Shown here piece by piece: positions 1 to 12,660 of a stretch of 64,000 nucleotides of DNA. The stretch lies in the NCBI GenBank assembly GCA_025084515.1, contig JAJAGP010000092.1, forward strand, positions 336,001 through 400,000, written 5' to 3'. The position numbers and the translations under genes were made by a program. Positions within the stretch are counted from its first letter, which is position 1. Every line of letters starts with the position of its first letter. The notes beneath the pieces were generated by a model, which saw only the letters and a list, made by a program, of their open reading frames with translations, was not told the DNA's origin and did no database searches. Origin of the DNA: Ancistrus triradiatus. Its lineage: Eukaryota > Chordata > Actinopteri > Siluriformes > Loricariidae.

Positions 1-770
1 TAAGCAGATTTTGCCTGCAAATGAAAAGTCCTGATAAGAATCAAAGGTAGCAACAGGAGGACATATCTATACAAAGGAATACTGAGTGAGAGAGTTGAAG
101 GCAGCAGGACTTCTTGGTCCTTGAAGACCTCTCATCAGAAAAGCTTCTTCAGTTCTAGAAGTTGCTGGGGAGGTCTGAGGTATTTAACCTCTAGTGTGGT
201 TGTCACCTTGGAGGTGGTCCTGAGAGTCATCGGTCTTGGTGATCTTGCCATCATTGATGGAACAATGAATTCTGAATTATACCAGCAAATTCTAAAGGAA
301 AAGGCAGTATATATGTCCATGAACTGGATCTCAAGAGAAGGTGAGTTATCAGAAAGATAACAACTCTAGCAACTTTAACCAAATAATGGTTAAAGGAGAA
401 TAAAGTTAATGTTTTAGAATGGCCAAGTTAAAGACCTGACCTTAATCCAACTGAAATTTTGCAGAAGGACCCGAAGCAAGCGGTCCATGTGAGAAAACCC
501 ACCAACATCACAAAGTTGGTCTTAGGAATGGGGTAAAATTCCTCCAGGTCGAAAGAAATCAACAGGTACCAGAGACATTTAGTTGCAGTTATTGCTGTAC
601 AAGAGTAATATACAAATATACAGTAATACTGTATTGATTCATTTAATTTTCCTCAAGTAATAAATGAGTACAAATGTTTTTGGGTAAAATGTTTAATTGG
701 ATTTCTTTGTCTACTTTTAGGAGCTTTGTGAAAATCTGATGATGTTTTCATATTTATGCATCTGTGATGT
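1..770 (+). mobile_element. Degenerate Tc1-like element, family B, 3' part
   Basis: Plus-strand relic of the same family as the copies at 10138 and 49117. Shared landmarks are the stretch around 240-320 (CATCATTGATGGAACAATGA then an ACCAGCAAATTCTA block), the GAATGGCCAAGTTAAAGACC block near 420, and the terminal AAAATCTGATGATGTTTT near 733. Stops and indels break the transposase frame. It lies in the ttyh1 intron after exon 2 and is cut by the window edge. Confidence 0.65.
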
Positions 771-791
771 CGCAATGTTAAGGGATAATAC

Positions 792-3700
792 CAGCAAAGT
801 GTCACAGCGGCCACTGACACCCATGTAACACAGCAGATGCGCCGCCCTTTCTTGCCACCGTATCCGTGGCCACCACTGGTATCATCATCTTCATCTTCCT
901 CTGAGTCCCTGCCAGCATCACCACGATGACAGCAGCAGTAGTGGATGAGAAAGGAGAGGATGACAAGTAGACAGAGGACAAGAGCAATGGCTGAAAGACT
1001 GGAGAGAACCAGAAGAGTCTGTGAAGGGAAATAGGAGAAAGAAAAGGAATACAACTGATAAAAAGAAACTACAGAAAATTAGTTATGTATGAGGCATGTA
1101 TAAGCATTGGAACATCAACACCATAAAAACATGGTTTCAATCATGTTTGCCTAGTTTAAATAGGATCACTGGAAAAAACTAAATGATCAGCTTCTTAAAA
1201 GGATGACTTTTCATTTGAACCATCAATTAGGAGAACCAACAATGCTTGGAATTATTTGGCTTTTGCATTACCACAATGTACTGTTAAATCAATGTTCTGT
1301 TCCCACAGTTTTATATTCGCACTGGAGCTACAAATCTAATGTAATACTGAACATGATTGTGCAAGTTCTCCTTCTTAGAAAGATAAGAGAGGTCTGTAAT
1401 TTTCATCAACACGTCAACTATGAGAGACAAAATGAAAAAAGAAAATCCAGGAAATCACATTGTAGGATTTTTAAAGAATTTAATTGTAAATCATGGTGAA
1501 AAATAAGTATTTGGTCACCCACAAACAAGCAAGATTTCTGTAACTTCTTCTTTAAGAAGCTCTTCTATCTTCCACTTGTTACCTGTATTAATGGCACCTG
1601 TTTGACCTCGTTATCTGTATAAAAGACACCAGTCAGACTTCAAACTCAACCATGGCCAAGACCAAAGAGCTGTCGAAGGACACCAGGACGAAAATTGTAG
1701 ACCTGTACCAGGCTGGGAAGAGTGAATCTACAACAGGCAAGCAGGTTGGTGTGAATAAATCAAGTGTGGGAGCAATTGTAAGAAAGTGGAAGACATACAA
1801 GAACATTGATAATCTCCCTTGATCTGGGGCCCCACGCAAGATCTCGGTGAGCAAAAATCCCAGAACTACACGGAGGGACCTGATGAATGACCTGCAGAGA
1901 GGGACCTGCAGTGCCAGGCGTGTCCCCCTGCTTAAGCCAGTACATGTCCAGGCCCGTCTGAAGTTTGCCAGAGAGAATATGGATGATCCAAAAGAGGATT
2001 AGGAGAATATCATGTGGTCAGATGAAACCAAAATAGAACTTTTTGGTAAAAACTCAACTCATCGTATCTGGAGGAAGAAGAATACTGAGTTGCATCCCAA
2101 GAACACCATACCTACTGTGAAGCATGGGGGTGGAAACATCATGCTGATCCGAGTTAAGGGAAGAATGAACTGGGCCATGTATCGTGAGATTTTAAGCCAA
2201 AACCTCCTTCCATCAGTGAGAGCATTGAAGATGGAACGAGGATGATCGTGAGATTAAACCAACAACCTCTTCCATCAGTGAGGAACATGAAGATGGAACG
2301 TGGCTGGGTCTCCAGCATGACATTGACCCCAACACAGGGAGTGGCTCCGTAAAGAAGCATTCAAAGGTTCCTGGAGTGATCTAGCAATTCTCCAGACCTC
2401 AACCCACAGAAAATTGTGGAGGGGGGTTGAAAGTACCATGTTGCCAGTGACAAGCCCCAAAAACATCACGCTCCAGAAGGGATCTGCATGGAGGAATGGA
2501 CCAAAATACCAGCTACAGTGTGTGCAAATTGGTGAAGACTTACAGGAAACGTTTGCCCTCTGTCATTGCCAACAAAGGTTATGTTACAAAGTATTGCATT
2601 GATCTTTTGTTATTGATCAAATACTTATTTTCCACCATAATTTACAATTAAATTCTTTAAAACTCCTACAATGTGATTTCCTGGATTTTTTTCTCATTTT
2701 GTCTCTCATAGATGAAGTGTACCTATGATGAAATTACAGAACTCTCTTATCTTTCTACGTAAGAGAACTTGCACAACCAGTCGCTGACTAAATACTTTTT
2801 TACCCAACTGTATATACAATATATATATATAGTCCCATATCCACTACAAGCGAGGTGTAACCTTAACATTTACTCAGTGTATTTAGGATTTCTGCCCAAA
2901 TTATATATCCTTCAGCCATATATTTTGAGTAGAGTTTACTCAGTGCAGTCTAAAATATAGAAAAGCGACAGAACGCTCCCAAGAAAAACATCATTACATA
3001 AAACAGGGTCGGTCCCTTTGGTTATTGGCTGATACAGAATGAATGCTCCAGTAATTTAATCCAGTCCGAATGATCAGATGCAATTACAGCACATTTCTGT
3101 CTGTTCACACTGTCAAGCAACCAATGGGGAAACATGTTAATGCACACACAAGGTACTAGGCAAATTCATACATCACTAATCTGCAGTATCATTTGGGTCC
3201 ATCTGCCTGCTCTATCTCTTTATCTCTCTCTCCTCTTTGGCTCCTTGTTGGCTTTCCCATCCCCCACTCATCTATTCCCTGTCTCTTCCACACTCATCCT
3301 TCTCGTTCACCTCGCTCTCACGCTCGCCTTCCTCTCCTTTTCTTTCTATCCACTCGAGTGGATCTCTAATAATATGTGACCTAGTTAAATACATTCATCG
3401 CTTCACTCTGTTGCCCTGTGTCCATCTCTTTCTAGCCAGTTCCTCTTTCATAAAGGCTTTTCTCTTCCCTTATCTCTCCAGCCGCCTCCCACCTCCCCTT
3501 TCCACCCCAATGCCATGCTGTATCTTATATCTTCTCTCTATCTCTCTCTCTATCTTCAATCTCTCTCTCTCTCTGTCTCTCCTCTCTTTTGCTCTCTCTC
3601 TCTCTGTCACACTCTTGCTCACTCTTTCTCTGTCTGATTCCATACATGCTCTCAAGCTCCATTTCTCGGTCATGGGCAGGAATGGGGATCAAAATGGTGC

Positions 3701-5782
3701 AGCTCCGAAATCAACGCATAATCAAAAAGCACCATCTTTCTTGCTCCTGCAAGAAAATCAAGGCGTGTTTTTCTATCTGGTGAGCGTGAACTAAAATTAG
3801 ACTATTACTGTGAATCACACAATGCCCTACAATTTGTCACCATCTTCCACGTCACTGCACCTCAGTCCAGCATCATGGCACAGTCAGTCTCTGCAGCTGT
3901 GCACACTAAAATCCCTAGTGTGGTATAAAACCAATTCAGTTGTGTACAGCTGCACTTGTACGTTCATTATACACTACATCTGTTAATGCAACATTAGGGA
4001 TTTGACTGCATGTCTATAAGTCTATCTATGGGTTATTTAGAATAGTCAATCAACCTACTGGCATGTTTCTGGAACGTGTGAAGAAACTGAAGTATCCAGA
4101 AAGGAAATCCATGCAGACACAGGGAAAACATGCAAAAATCCAGACAATAAGATGAAGTGAGGATTGGCACTAAGTTCCCAGTGCTGCAGCACCGATGCTC
4201 TTGATTTTTTTTTTCTTCATTATTCAATACTATTTGTGTTAGGGGTAATGACACAGAGCACAAATGCGCTAAGCCACATGTACACTCACGAAACGCTTTA
4301 TTAGGAACACCAGTACACTTCCTCATTCATGCAATTATCTAATCAGCCAATCGGGTGGCAGTACTGCAATACACAAAATCATGCCAGCAGCTTTCAGGAA
4401 CTTTCCCCTCAACCAACAGAATGGGGGGAAAATTAGATCTCAGTGAGTGTGTATACATGCACTTAATAATCTGATCATAATCAAATTCTGCAGTTATCTG
4501 ATATTTCAAGTGGTCATGTAAACAGTACACTCCGGTTTCCTAGATCAGATTAAGGTCTGGAAATCCGAGTATGAAATCCAATAAAGACAGCTGCATTTTA
4601 GCCCAGAAATTGGATTTCTCAGCACATGTATCCCATTAGTCGGATTTCAAACGGTTTTCTCAGTCAAGCATAACCTGACACGGTTGGGAGGTACACTTAT
4701 TCTCAGAGACTTGGCTTTTGGGATTTTTGGGGGCTTTTTTCCACTGACATGATGGCTTAATTTTCTCACGGGATCTGGTAACCCAGGAATTAAAAGCGGA
4801 GGTTTCCCATTAAGTGCATGTAAACTTGTTGATCGGATTACTGACAAAATCTGATCTTCAGTGGTTGTATTAGTGCATGCAAAAGCACTCAGGGATTGTG
4901 ACCATGGCATGATTATATTACTACAGTCTTACTTGTCTATATAGATAAATTAGTTTCATTCTTGCATTTATCATCTAAGCCACCCAAGAAGGATGGGTCC
5001 CTCATTGAATCTTGGTCCTCCCAAGGTTTCTTTCTTGTAACATTTTTTCCTTTCCACTGTTAGCCTAGCCTTTCCCAATTTGGGAATGGCCCTAGATATT
5101 AAAAGATCATCTAAAATTGTAAAGCTGCTTTGAGACAATGCTCCATCGTAAGAAGTGCTGTAGAAATAAATCTGACTTGACTTGACTTGCCTTTTGGTAC
5201 CAGACAGGCCGATTTGAGTATTTCTGAAAACTGATGATCTCCTGGGATTTCGATGCACAGCAGTCTCTATGGTTTATGCAAAGTGGTGCAATATAGAAAG
5301 CACAGAATGAAGAACATGTTAAACCTTGAGGTGGCTGGGCTTCAGAAGATGGGCCCTACCAAGTATTGGTGTAGTGTTCCTAATAAAGTATCTACCTCTC
5401 TATTTGTGCTACTGTATTACTGCATGTTTGTTCTTTAATTTTGGTCCTATGGTGCCGTGCTTGTATCAGACAAAACAAGAGAGGCAGTGAGAGAGCTGCA
5501 GAGAGAAAACGAGACACGGGGACGTAAATAGTATGTATGTGACTGAACATGATTAGTCTACCCACTGGTACCAGCTGTCAAGTGTGAAAATTGCATCTGA
5601 CATAGAGAAAGAAAGAGAACCAAGGAGAAGCAGAGAAAGAAGAGAACCTGTTGGTACTCCCAGCTGTCTGGTTTAAACGTGTTGTCCCGTATCTGCAGGG
5701 TCAGGTCGAAGCGAGGGAGTGCGTGGCACAGCCGCACCCATATCGAAGGGCTGTAACTGGGCACAGTCTCTATTGCAGCCAT
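792..5782 (-). CDS. ttyh1: Tweety-family chloride channel-like protein, 5' part (coding exons 1-2)
   Basis: Two minus-strand exons encode the N-terminus of a tweety homologue (a multi-pass membrane protein, proposed volume-regulated anion channel). Exon 1 (5782 down to 5648, 45 codons, phase 0, donor CAG|GTTCTC) gives a start followed by SYSPSIWVRLCHALPRFDL and ends in WEYQQ, matching the family pattern of W-V-x-L-x-H-x-L-P-R near the start and an EYQQ end. Exon 2 (1018 down to 792, acceptor CCCTTCACAG, donor TG|GTATTA, phase 2) encodes the first membrane segment (about residues 46-70), a CCC motif, an acidic glycine-rich loop (DSEEDEDDD, then GGHGYGGKKG) and the start of the next segment (ICCVTWVSVAAVTLC). 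Later exons lie off the left edge. TTYH1 is the closest paralogue by memory of the N-terminus (YxPSxWVxLLHxLPR, EYQQ); TTYH2/3-like is possible. The 4.6-kb intron holds Tc1-like and other repeats. Confidence 0.8.
1351..2813 (+). mobile_element. Tc1-like transposon, family A, decayed
   Basis: Inverted arms lie at 1351-1510 (GATTGTGCAAGTTCTCCTTC onward) and 2600-2813 (ending AACTTGCACAACC...TACCCAACTG). Between them a plus-strand transposase relic begins near 1652 (MAKTKELSKDTRTKIVDLYQ) with the paired helix-turn-helix region, then breaks at an in-frame TGA near 1820. A later frame (2012-2245) carries MWSDETKIELFG, the first-Asp region of the DDE core. The outermost left tip is missing. Inside ttyh1 intron 1. 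Confidence 0.8.
3185..3660. repeat. CT-rich low-complexity tract
   Basis: A long pyrimidine-rich stretch with several (TC)n runs, densest at 3530-3625. Long open frames here on both strands are compositional (runs of Ser/Leu or Arg/Glu) and match no protein family. Confidence 0.85.
4283..5395 (+). mobile_element. Tc1-like remnant, family E, carrying inserted sequence
   Basis: The left end (CTTTATTAGGAACACC near 4295, then AATTATCTAATCAGCCAATC) and a later block (near 5210: ATTTGAGTATTTCTGAAAAC, ending GTGTTCCTAATAAAGT near 5390) match the family E element at 43108..43987. About 800 bp between them (4390-5190) is foreign. It contains an unclassified AT-rich segment and a LINE/SINE-type tail. 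Confidence 0.6.
4960..5190 (+). repeat. 3' tail of a LINE/SINE-type repeat with TGACT tail
   Basis: Contains the widespread fish-repeat block GTAAAGCTGCTTTGAGACAATG, followed by AAGTGCTGTAGAAATAAATC and a short (CTTGA)n-like tail at 5175-5190. A related copy in the opposite orientation is at 46850-47035 and a short piece at 12000. The parent LINE cannot be named from this fragment. Confidence 0.6.
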
Positions 5783-6600
5783 GAGCCCCGATGACCAGCT
5801 TTACCTTTCAGAGAGAGACAGAGAGAGAAAGGTATAGGAAGGGAAAGGTAAAGAAACTTCTAGTATATCAAACTGAACTCACATGTACATACAGGTAAAT
5901 ATTAAGAGACACACTAAAGCCCTTGTTTGGAAATGGCACAACTGTGCGTCACTGCACGCAATTCATATTCAGTTGCAACGCTTTCCTTGGGTAAAGCCGG
6001 CTAAATATGTATATGCTGAAAATACAACTGAAGAAAAATGTAAGTGACAGAAAGGTAATTGCAACAGAGAGTTAAGGAGGAAAATGAGGCAAGCAGAGAC
6101 AAGATGAGGAAAAGGGGGAAAGTAGGTTAAGTAGCGAGGCAAGGGACATCCAAACATGATCGCATGAGCACACACACACGCATTCTGCAAAGCTGAACAC
6201 TTTCAGAATGACTGTCAAGGAGCTGAAAAGCAGGAATTTAATGCTGCAACTGGTGTTCAGGTTAGTCGTTATCATTTATTTGCTGCCCCAGACTGAAGTC
6301 AGGAAAGACACAAGTCCACCTTTGTGCAACCAAAATGGCATGTCCAATTCCTGGCAGGAAGCGCTGGTGAGGCGGAAACTCGAAACTCTATCAGTGCTCT
6401 ACCACTGACTGAATCCTCTGGTGAGTTGCATTACGATTTGTCAGTGCTCTGCAGGTTGGAGGACTAGGTCTAGCACACTCACTCACAAAAAAACAAACAA
6501 AATAAACTCTCCAAAAAGTAGTTATTGGAATCAAATGAAACGGTATATGTATGAATGTAATGACGATATAAGTTAGAAGAATATTAGTTCAAATGTACAG
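5783..6600. other. Sequence upstream of ttyh1 exon 1
   Basis: No coding exon seen. On the minus strand, directly before the ttyh1 start codon, there is a pyrimidine tract ending CTCTCTGAAAG (about 5810-5840) that resembles a splice acceptor, so the first coding exon may begin there and be preceded by a non-coding exon. Confidence 0.35.
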
Positions 6601-7335
6601 GTTTATTGGGGAAAATTGTACAATTGAAAGGAGGCTCTAGTACCCTGTTTGGCCACCTCTAGCCTGGATACAATATGAGATACGCACATTCTCCCACACT
6701 TGTTGCAGCTGGGGCTGTAGATCCACTCATGGGTTGCTGAAGCTAGGGTCCCTGCTGATCCAATAAATGCTTGATTGGTGATAAATCTGGTCACTGGGTA
6801 GGCCAAGGAAATGTTGCAATCTGGTAGAGACATTCCTTGGAAACCCTTGCTGTGTGTGGGCGAGCATTATCCTACTGAAAAATGCCAGTTGGAAGCCCGA
6901 GATAAGAGGCAACATGTGGCAGCAGGATGTCCTACACATATCGCTGAACTTTTAGTGTCCCTCGTATCACTACTAGGGGTGACCAACTGTCATATGTGAT
7001 GGCTTCCCATATCATCACACCAACAGTTGGTGCAGTGTGTCGCTCCACAGCAAATAAAGGATTGAAGCACTCACCACGAGTCCATTTCTCATTTTTTCTG
7101 TTTCTCGTTCACGACACCACTGGCTGGCTGTCAATGGAAGGACATTTAATGGATCCCGTGACAACACATTTCCTTCTGTTAAGTGCCTGGAAATGGTCCA
7201 GGCAGAGACAGGGGTGTGTAGTGAAGTTGCCATTTGCGTCTGGATGGTAGACAACAAAACTGTGGGTGTGCTCTGGGCGTGATATTTTTTGTGAATGAGT
7301 GTATTTACTGTCCCTTTTGCCACACAAGGGGGGAC
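6600..7335 (-). mobile_element. Tc1-like element, family D, decayed
   Basis: The minus-strand frames match those of the relic at 54185..54900 read on the plus strand. Shared landmarks are a palindromic-looking block around FFSRIMLAHTQQGFPRNVST and FQALNRRKCV/SQWC blocks. Read in the neighbouring frame, the 54-kb copy shows SPDL-P-I-x-HLWDQLG, the last catalytic region of Tc1 transposases. Frameshifts throughout; no intact transposase. Confidence 0.65.
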
Positions 7336-9849
7336 AGTTCAGTGTAGGTTTGCTTAGAGTACAATGTGTCTAATGTCATATTTGCTTTATTGGTTCATGC
7401 CAGATCAGTGGTGCCGCCACGTTACGTTGTCTGACAATATGTGATTTCCACAATACATAACTTTGGGGAAAATGTCATTCTAAAAACTCATATAAGGTAG
7501 TATATAATATAAGGTAGTTCATTTCAAAACATATAACTTTTTGGAAGATGTGTCATTAATTTAACCTATAACCTGATGTTAATTTCACACTAGATTGGAG
7601 TCTTTCCCTTGAGATAAATTAAACCTTCTTCAACACGCACTATTAATTGTTTCTCTCCAATCGACTTTCCTGATGCGTCCATGACGTAACTCATCAGTCT
7701 ACATACATAAAGTTTAAAACACCATTTCTGTGTACAGCACTGGTTTGAAGACTCAGTTAGACCTTTCCAGTTAAACCTTTCCTTTCCATTTCCGGCTTTC
7801 TTGAATTCTACCATGCTGTGTAGAGTTTTCTTAAAGACTGGCATAACGAATATTAAAAACGTATATCTCTTTTTCTTCTAAATCAGTCAGCCACAATTAG
7901 CTACATATAAGCTAGTATTATAGTAATGAAAGTATGACAGTATAAAAATACATTACACAGCAGAATAATATAAATAGAACACAATATGAGCGCACTCACT
8001 CCACGTACCCATGTCATGTAGCACATAGGTTTTCTTTTTTCTCCCCATCTTAGAAAATTACAGACCATATTCATTTTCATCTAATACAATGGTAGGGAGA
8101 TCATTTCAGTTCCATCCAGAAGAACATCTGTGTCATCTTGCAGGCAGGTGCCTTCTCTTGCATCGGAAAAGAAGATTTTTGTCTATTTGTAATCATTATA
8201 TTTAGTCATCTAGTACGTATATATTAAGCACCTCCAAAACCACAAAATGATAGATAATGAAAGTGTCTCTGCACCATTTACTTTCATCTCTGTCCTCTAT
8301 AAGCTGCAGACTTAGCTGGAGAAAAAATAATATGATTCAAAAGAGCATAGGTGGTCCCTTGGGTGGAATAAAGAAGCTATTATTATATGCAAAGGATTAC
8401 TGTAAATTCAAATATCCCGCAATATCATGCAACTTTTAGTTGTCTATAAATACATTCATGTGCATCACTGTCAGTTCCTTCAGCCAACAGATAATCCTAG
8501 ATTCTACCAAAAGTACAAATTCTGTATAAGTGTAAATTATCTATAGTTAAACCACAAATGTATACAACAGACACAGATCTTGCTCGCCAACCAGCCTCTT
8601 AGTCCAATACTATGTAACATAGTTAGCTGTTGAACTACAGGGAAAGTTGAGACATTCTGCTGTTCGGTTTAGTTGTCAAGGATGGGTCTGGGCACTCCAT
8701 ATGGTGCACAGGTTTTAAAAATCAAAATCAGGCCATATTATGATTGGGCTTGAGATAAAAGATTAGAGAATCCCCCAAGATCCCAAGACAGTCCTGGTTT
8801 TGCCACGTTTGACATCTGGCATAAAGATGGAAATATACTTGCAGTGATGCAAGAATGTAAAGAAAAGTAAACACAACAGAACAGGCAGTTGGCAGTATAC
8901 GAAAAAGTGTGTGAGTCTCTAGAACAGACATATTGACTTTTGAGGGAGCTGTAAGAGTTGTAAGAGTCCAATGTCTGTGCTTTAAAATCACTACGGACGA
9001 AGCTTGCTGCTGGGCTTGGTGATTTTAGACCATGGAAGCCTTACTCATGAGCTTGTTACGTGCACAAGTTGCTTTGAGATTCAGACTGAAAGAGTTAGAT
9101 TGTGGAACTTCATAGCTGAGCTTCATTTGCTCCTAGATGTTTCCAATGTACAACAGGTGCACTTACGGATAACCAGAGGCAGAACGACCCATTGACGTTT
9201 TAATTTAACGATCTAATGTTCTGAAGGTACAGTTTAATATTTTTAGCCACCATAACAAATATTCAAATGTGTACCTTCAATTTGATCTTTCTTCAGAATA
9301 AACCTGGTTAATTGTTGTGTTAGGTTAGTGCTAGCCTACAGGTCTTTATTAAATCGTTTTTAAAATGTACATGACCTCAAATTTTTGCTGGACAATGCTC
9401 AAATAATCAAATCATCAAACTTCATCAGCTGCCAAAGCAGCCAAAGCAGCCAATGATCAAGACTAAATTATATTTACTCAGACTGCCATGCCACAAGTCA
9501 TTGATAGACAAACCACACAGTTATTTCAACAGGAACCTTAAAAAGATCCAGTGAGATGTACACGAAAACTCTGGAACAGTAATAAATATCTGAAAAGTTT
9601 CAAAATCAGCAATACAATTACAGGTATTCGCTGTTTAACAACAGCGCTACGTTCTGTGAAACAGGTCGTTGAAGGTTATGACATTACCATAGTCACATGC
9701 TTTTTATGCTACTGTAGTATAGAAATAAAGGGCATTTTCACAAGAAAACTGTGTGCAAACGACACATAAAAGTGTCAGAGATACAGAGCACTAATATCTA
9801 CACAGCCTCCGAAGCTTTGTTATACATATCACTCTCTCTACAAAATCCA
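7336..9849. other. AT-rich intergenic sequence, no gene seen
   Basis: Scattered short open frames only (for example 7590-7844 on the minus strand), none with recognisable motifs or a supported start. No RNA gene or clear repeat boundary seen. Confidence 0.5.
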
Positions 9850-10090
9850 CTACACAATGGTTCTTGAGTTACAAGCACACAGTAACAATCACACGCTCTG
9901 TAGAACTAAAATATAAATGTGCACGATGGTACATGAACATAGACAAAAATACCTCACTGGCTGCACACAACAAAAAGGAAATGAGTCCACCTGAAGAAAC
10001 ACTCATTTCCAGAACAGGCAATGCAATATCAGCTTTTACACACTTTAAACCTTTAAGTAGGTAAAGCCAGTGAGGCATTACTGCTACAAA
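9850..10090 (+). repeat. Interspersed repeat R1, copy 1
   Basis: About 230 bp containing ACCTCACTGGCTGCACACAA, GAAACACTCATTTCCAGAAC and AGGCAATGCAATATCA. The same ordered blocks recur at 57005-57245 (same orientation) and 25030-25270 (inverted). No coding capacity; class unknown. Confidence 0.7.
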
Positions 10091-10137
10091 GTTTAGTAGA
10101 CAGTGCTGAAATGACTGGCACTTGGCCCTTTTAGTTA

Positions 10138-11633
10138 CAGTGGTGCTCAAAAGTTTATGAACCCTTTGGAATTTTCTATATTTCTGCATAAATATGACCT
10201 AAAACATCATCGGATTTTCACACAAGTCCTAAAAGTAGATAAAAAGAACCCAGTTAAACAACTGAGACAAAAATATTGTACTTGGTCATTCTTTTATTGA
10301 GAAAAATGATCCAATATTACATATTAGTGAGTATCAAAAGTATGTGAACCTTTGATTTCAGTATCTGGTATGACCCCCTGTGCAGCAATAACTGCAACTA
10401 AACATTTCCTGTAACTGTTGATCAGTCCTGCACACCGGCTTGGAGGAATTTTAGCCCATTCCTCCATACAGAACAGCTTCAGCTCTGGGATGTTGGTGGT
10501 TTCCTCACATTAACTGCTCACTTCAGGTCCTTAAACAACATTTCCATTGGATTAAGGTCAGGACTTTGATTGGCCATTCCAAAACATTAACTTTATTCTT
10601 CTGTAACCATTCTTTGGTAGAACGGCTTGTGTGCTTAGGGTCGTTGTCTTGCTGCATGACCCACCTTCTCTTGAGATTCAGTTCATGGACAGATGTCCTG
10701 ACAGCTTCCTCTAGAATTATTTGATGTAATTCAGAAGTCCTTGTTCCATCAATGATGGCAAGCCGTCCTGGCCCAGATGCAGCAAAACAGGCCCAAACCA
10801 TGATACTACCACCACCATGTTTCAGAGATGGGATAAGGTTCTTATGCTGGAATGCAGTGTTTTCCTTTCTCCAAACATAACACTTTTAGCCTTCTTGCTT
10901 GTCGTGATCTTTAGCAAACTGCAGATGAGCAGCAATATTCTTTTTGAAAAGCAGTTGCTCTCTCCTTGCAACTCTGCCATGCACACCATTGTTGTTCAGT
11001 GTTCTTCTGATGGTGGAATCATGAACATTAACATTAGCAAATGTGAGAGAGGCCCGGGGTCCTTTGTGACCTCGCCAATTATTACAAGCCTTGCTCTAGG
11101 AGTGATCTTTGTTGGTCGACCACTCCTGGTTGGGGGGGGACATAGTCAGACAGATTGGATTGGTGGAGTCCAAACTATTTAGAGATGTTTTGTAACCTTT
11201 TCTAGCCTGATGAGCATCAACAACTCTTTTTCTGAGGTCCTCAGAAATCTCCTTTGTTCGTGCCATGGTACACCTCCATAAACATGTGTTGTGAAGAGCA
11301 GACTTTGATAGATCCCTGTTCTTTAAATAAAACAGGGTACCCACTCACACCTGATTGTCATCCTATTGATTGAAAACACCTGACTCTAATTTCACCTTCA
11401 AAATTAACTGCTAATCCTAGAGGTTCACATACTTTTGCCACTCACTAATATGTAATATTGGATAATTTCCTCAATAAATAAATGACCAAGTATAATATTT
11501 CTCTGTCATTGGTTTAACTGGGTTCTCTTTACCTACTTTTAGGACGTGTGAGAACATATGATGATGTTTTAGGTCATATTTATGCAGAAATATAGAAAAT
11601 TCTAAAGAGTTCATAAACTTTCAAGCACCACTG
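10138..11633 (-). mobile_element. Tc1-like transposon, family B, 1496 bp, decayed
   Basis: Begins CAGTGGTGCTCAAAAG and ends CTTTCAAGCACCACTG, with TA on both sides (10136-10137 and 11634-11635), the Tc1/mariner target duplication. Long terminal inverted arms include the AACATCATCGGATTTTCACA block. The transposase is on the minus strand: N-terminal MARTKEISEDLRKRVVDAHQ near 11260, and a core fragment at 10523-10801 (MVWACFAASGPGRLAIIDGT, then QQDNDPKHTS). Frameshifts and an internal loss break it. Confidence 0.85.
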
Positions 11634-11635
11634 TA

Positions 11636-12375
11636 TATGTAGGTGACGCCGGTACTGCTCTTGGAGCATTAAGCAGAGTAAATTTGCTTGTTTCTGTGTC
11701 CTAAAAGTGTCTGTGTGCAACACAGACCACAACAAAGTTCCTACTTATGTACATAGTTGATGCAGTGAATCAATGTTCATGAAAATAAATTAAATAAAAA
11801 GTATGTAAACAAACCCTGAAAGTATGACATGAATAATATTTATGGCAGTAAAAATACACGTGGCAATTTTTTTTTTAATTCCAGCTGTTCACATCCGCAA
11901 TGTCCAGAGTTTTATTTTCTATTATAATTTGTTAGAATTGTTAAGTCCTTGGTCATTAAAGATAACGGACGTTGATCAGATAGTCGTTTAACGGCTTTTG
12001 TAAAGCTGCTTTATGACACTGAAATTTATTAAAACATGATCAGCAACATAGCTCACTCTGGTACAGACTAACTTACACCAAGCAGCAAATGCTGCATTAT
12101 TCAGATAAAGCCTTATAAGCAATATAAATAGCATTTATTTTGGTGTATTACATTATGAGTAAACTACATTACTATGTTTTTACTTCATAATGTGTTTGTT
12201 ATTTCACTATGACACTAGCCCACCACTGTGGTGACCCAGGTTTGAGTTCTTGAAGTGCATTCATGTGCAGGCAAGAGCACCACGAGCCTGACCAGGATAA
12301 GGTAGGAGTACAATGTGAAAAACAGTAAAATGTTTTTGATAATGTTCAGTAAAGCTGTGGGATTTTACTTTAAAC
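11636..12375. other. Intergenic, no gene seen
   Basis: AT-rich. A short piece at 12000-12035 (GTAAAGCTGCTTTATGACAC) resembles the LINE/SINE tail found at 4960-5190. Otherwise nothing recognised. Confidence 0.45.
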
Positions 12376-12384
12376 TGTATCCTT

Positions 12385-12660
12385 TGAGGGCAGCATGGTG
12401 ATACAGTGGTTGGTGATATCGCCTGACATCTCCAGAGATCTGGGCTGGCTTGGTTCTGTCCTGGCCTGGCCAGTTGGCATGTTCTCCACATATCTGCATG
12501 GCTTTTCTCCAGGTACTGAAGTTCACTCCCACAGTCCATAAATGTGTTGGGTCAGTTGATGTATCTAAAGTGTCCCAGTGTGAGTGAGTGAGTGTGTGTC
12601 TGTGCATGTGCCCTGCAATGGACTGGCGCCCTATGACTGTAATCATTCTGTCCAGTGTTA
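12385..12660 (+). repeat. V-SINE (DANA-like) copy, diverged
   Basis: Contains the ordered landmarks of this fish SINE group: GGGCAGCATGGTGATACAGT start, GCATGTTCTCCACATATCTG, CTCCCACAGTCCATAAATG, AAAGTGTCCCAGTGTGAGTG, CCCTGCAATGGACTGGCGCC. A better preserved copy lies at 36838-37172. Confidence 0.75.

Noticed and set aside
3237..3794. 185-codon open frame on the plus strand
   Set aside because: It is the CT-rich tract read as Ser/Leu repeats; no domain and no supported splice or start.
12261..12646. Two overlapping minus-strand frames of ~92 codons
   Set aside because: They are the reverse reading of a V-SINE copy.
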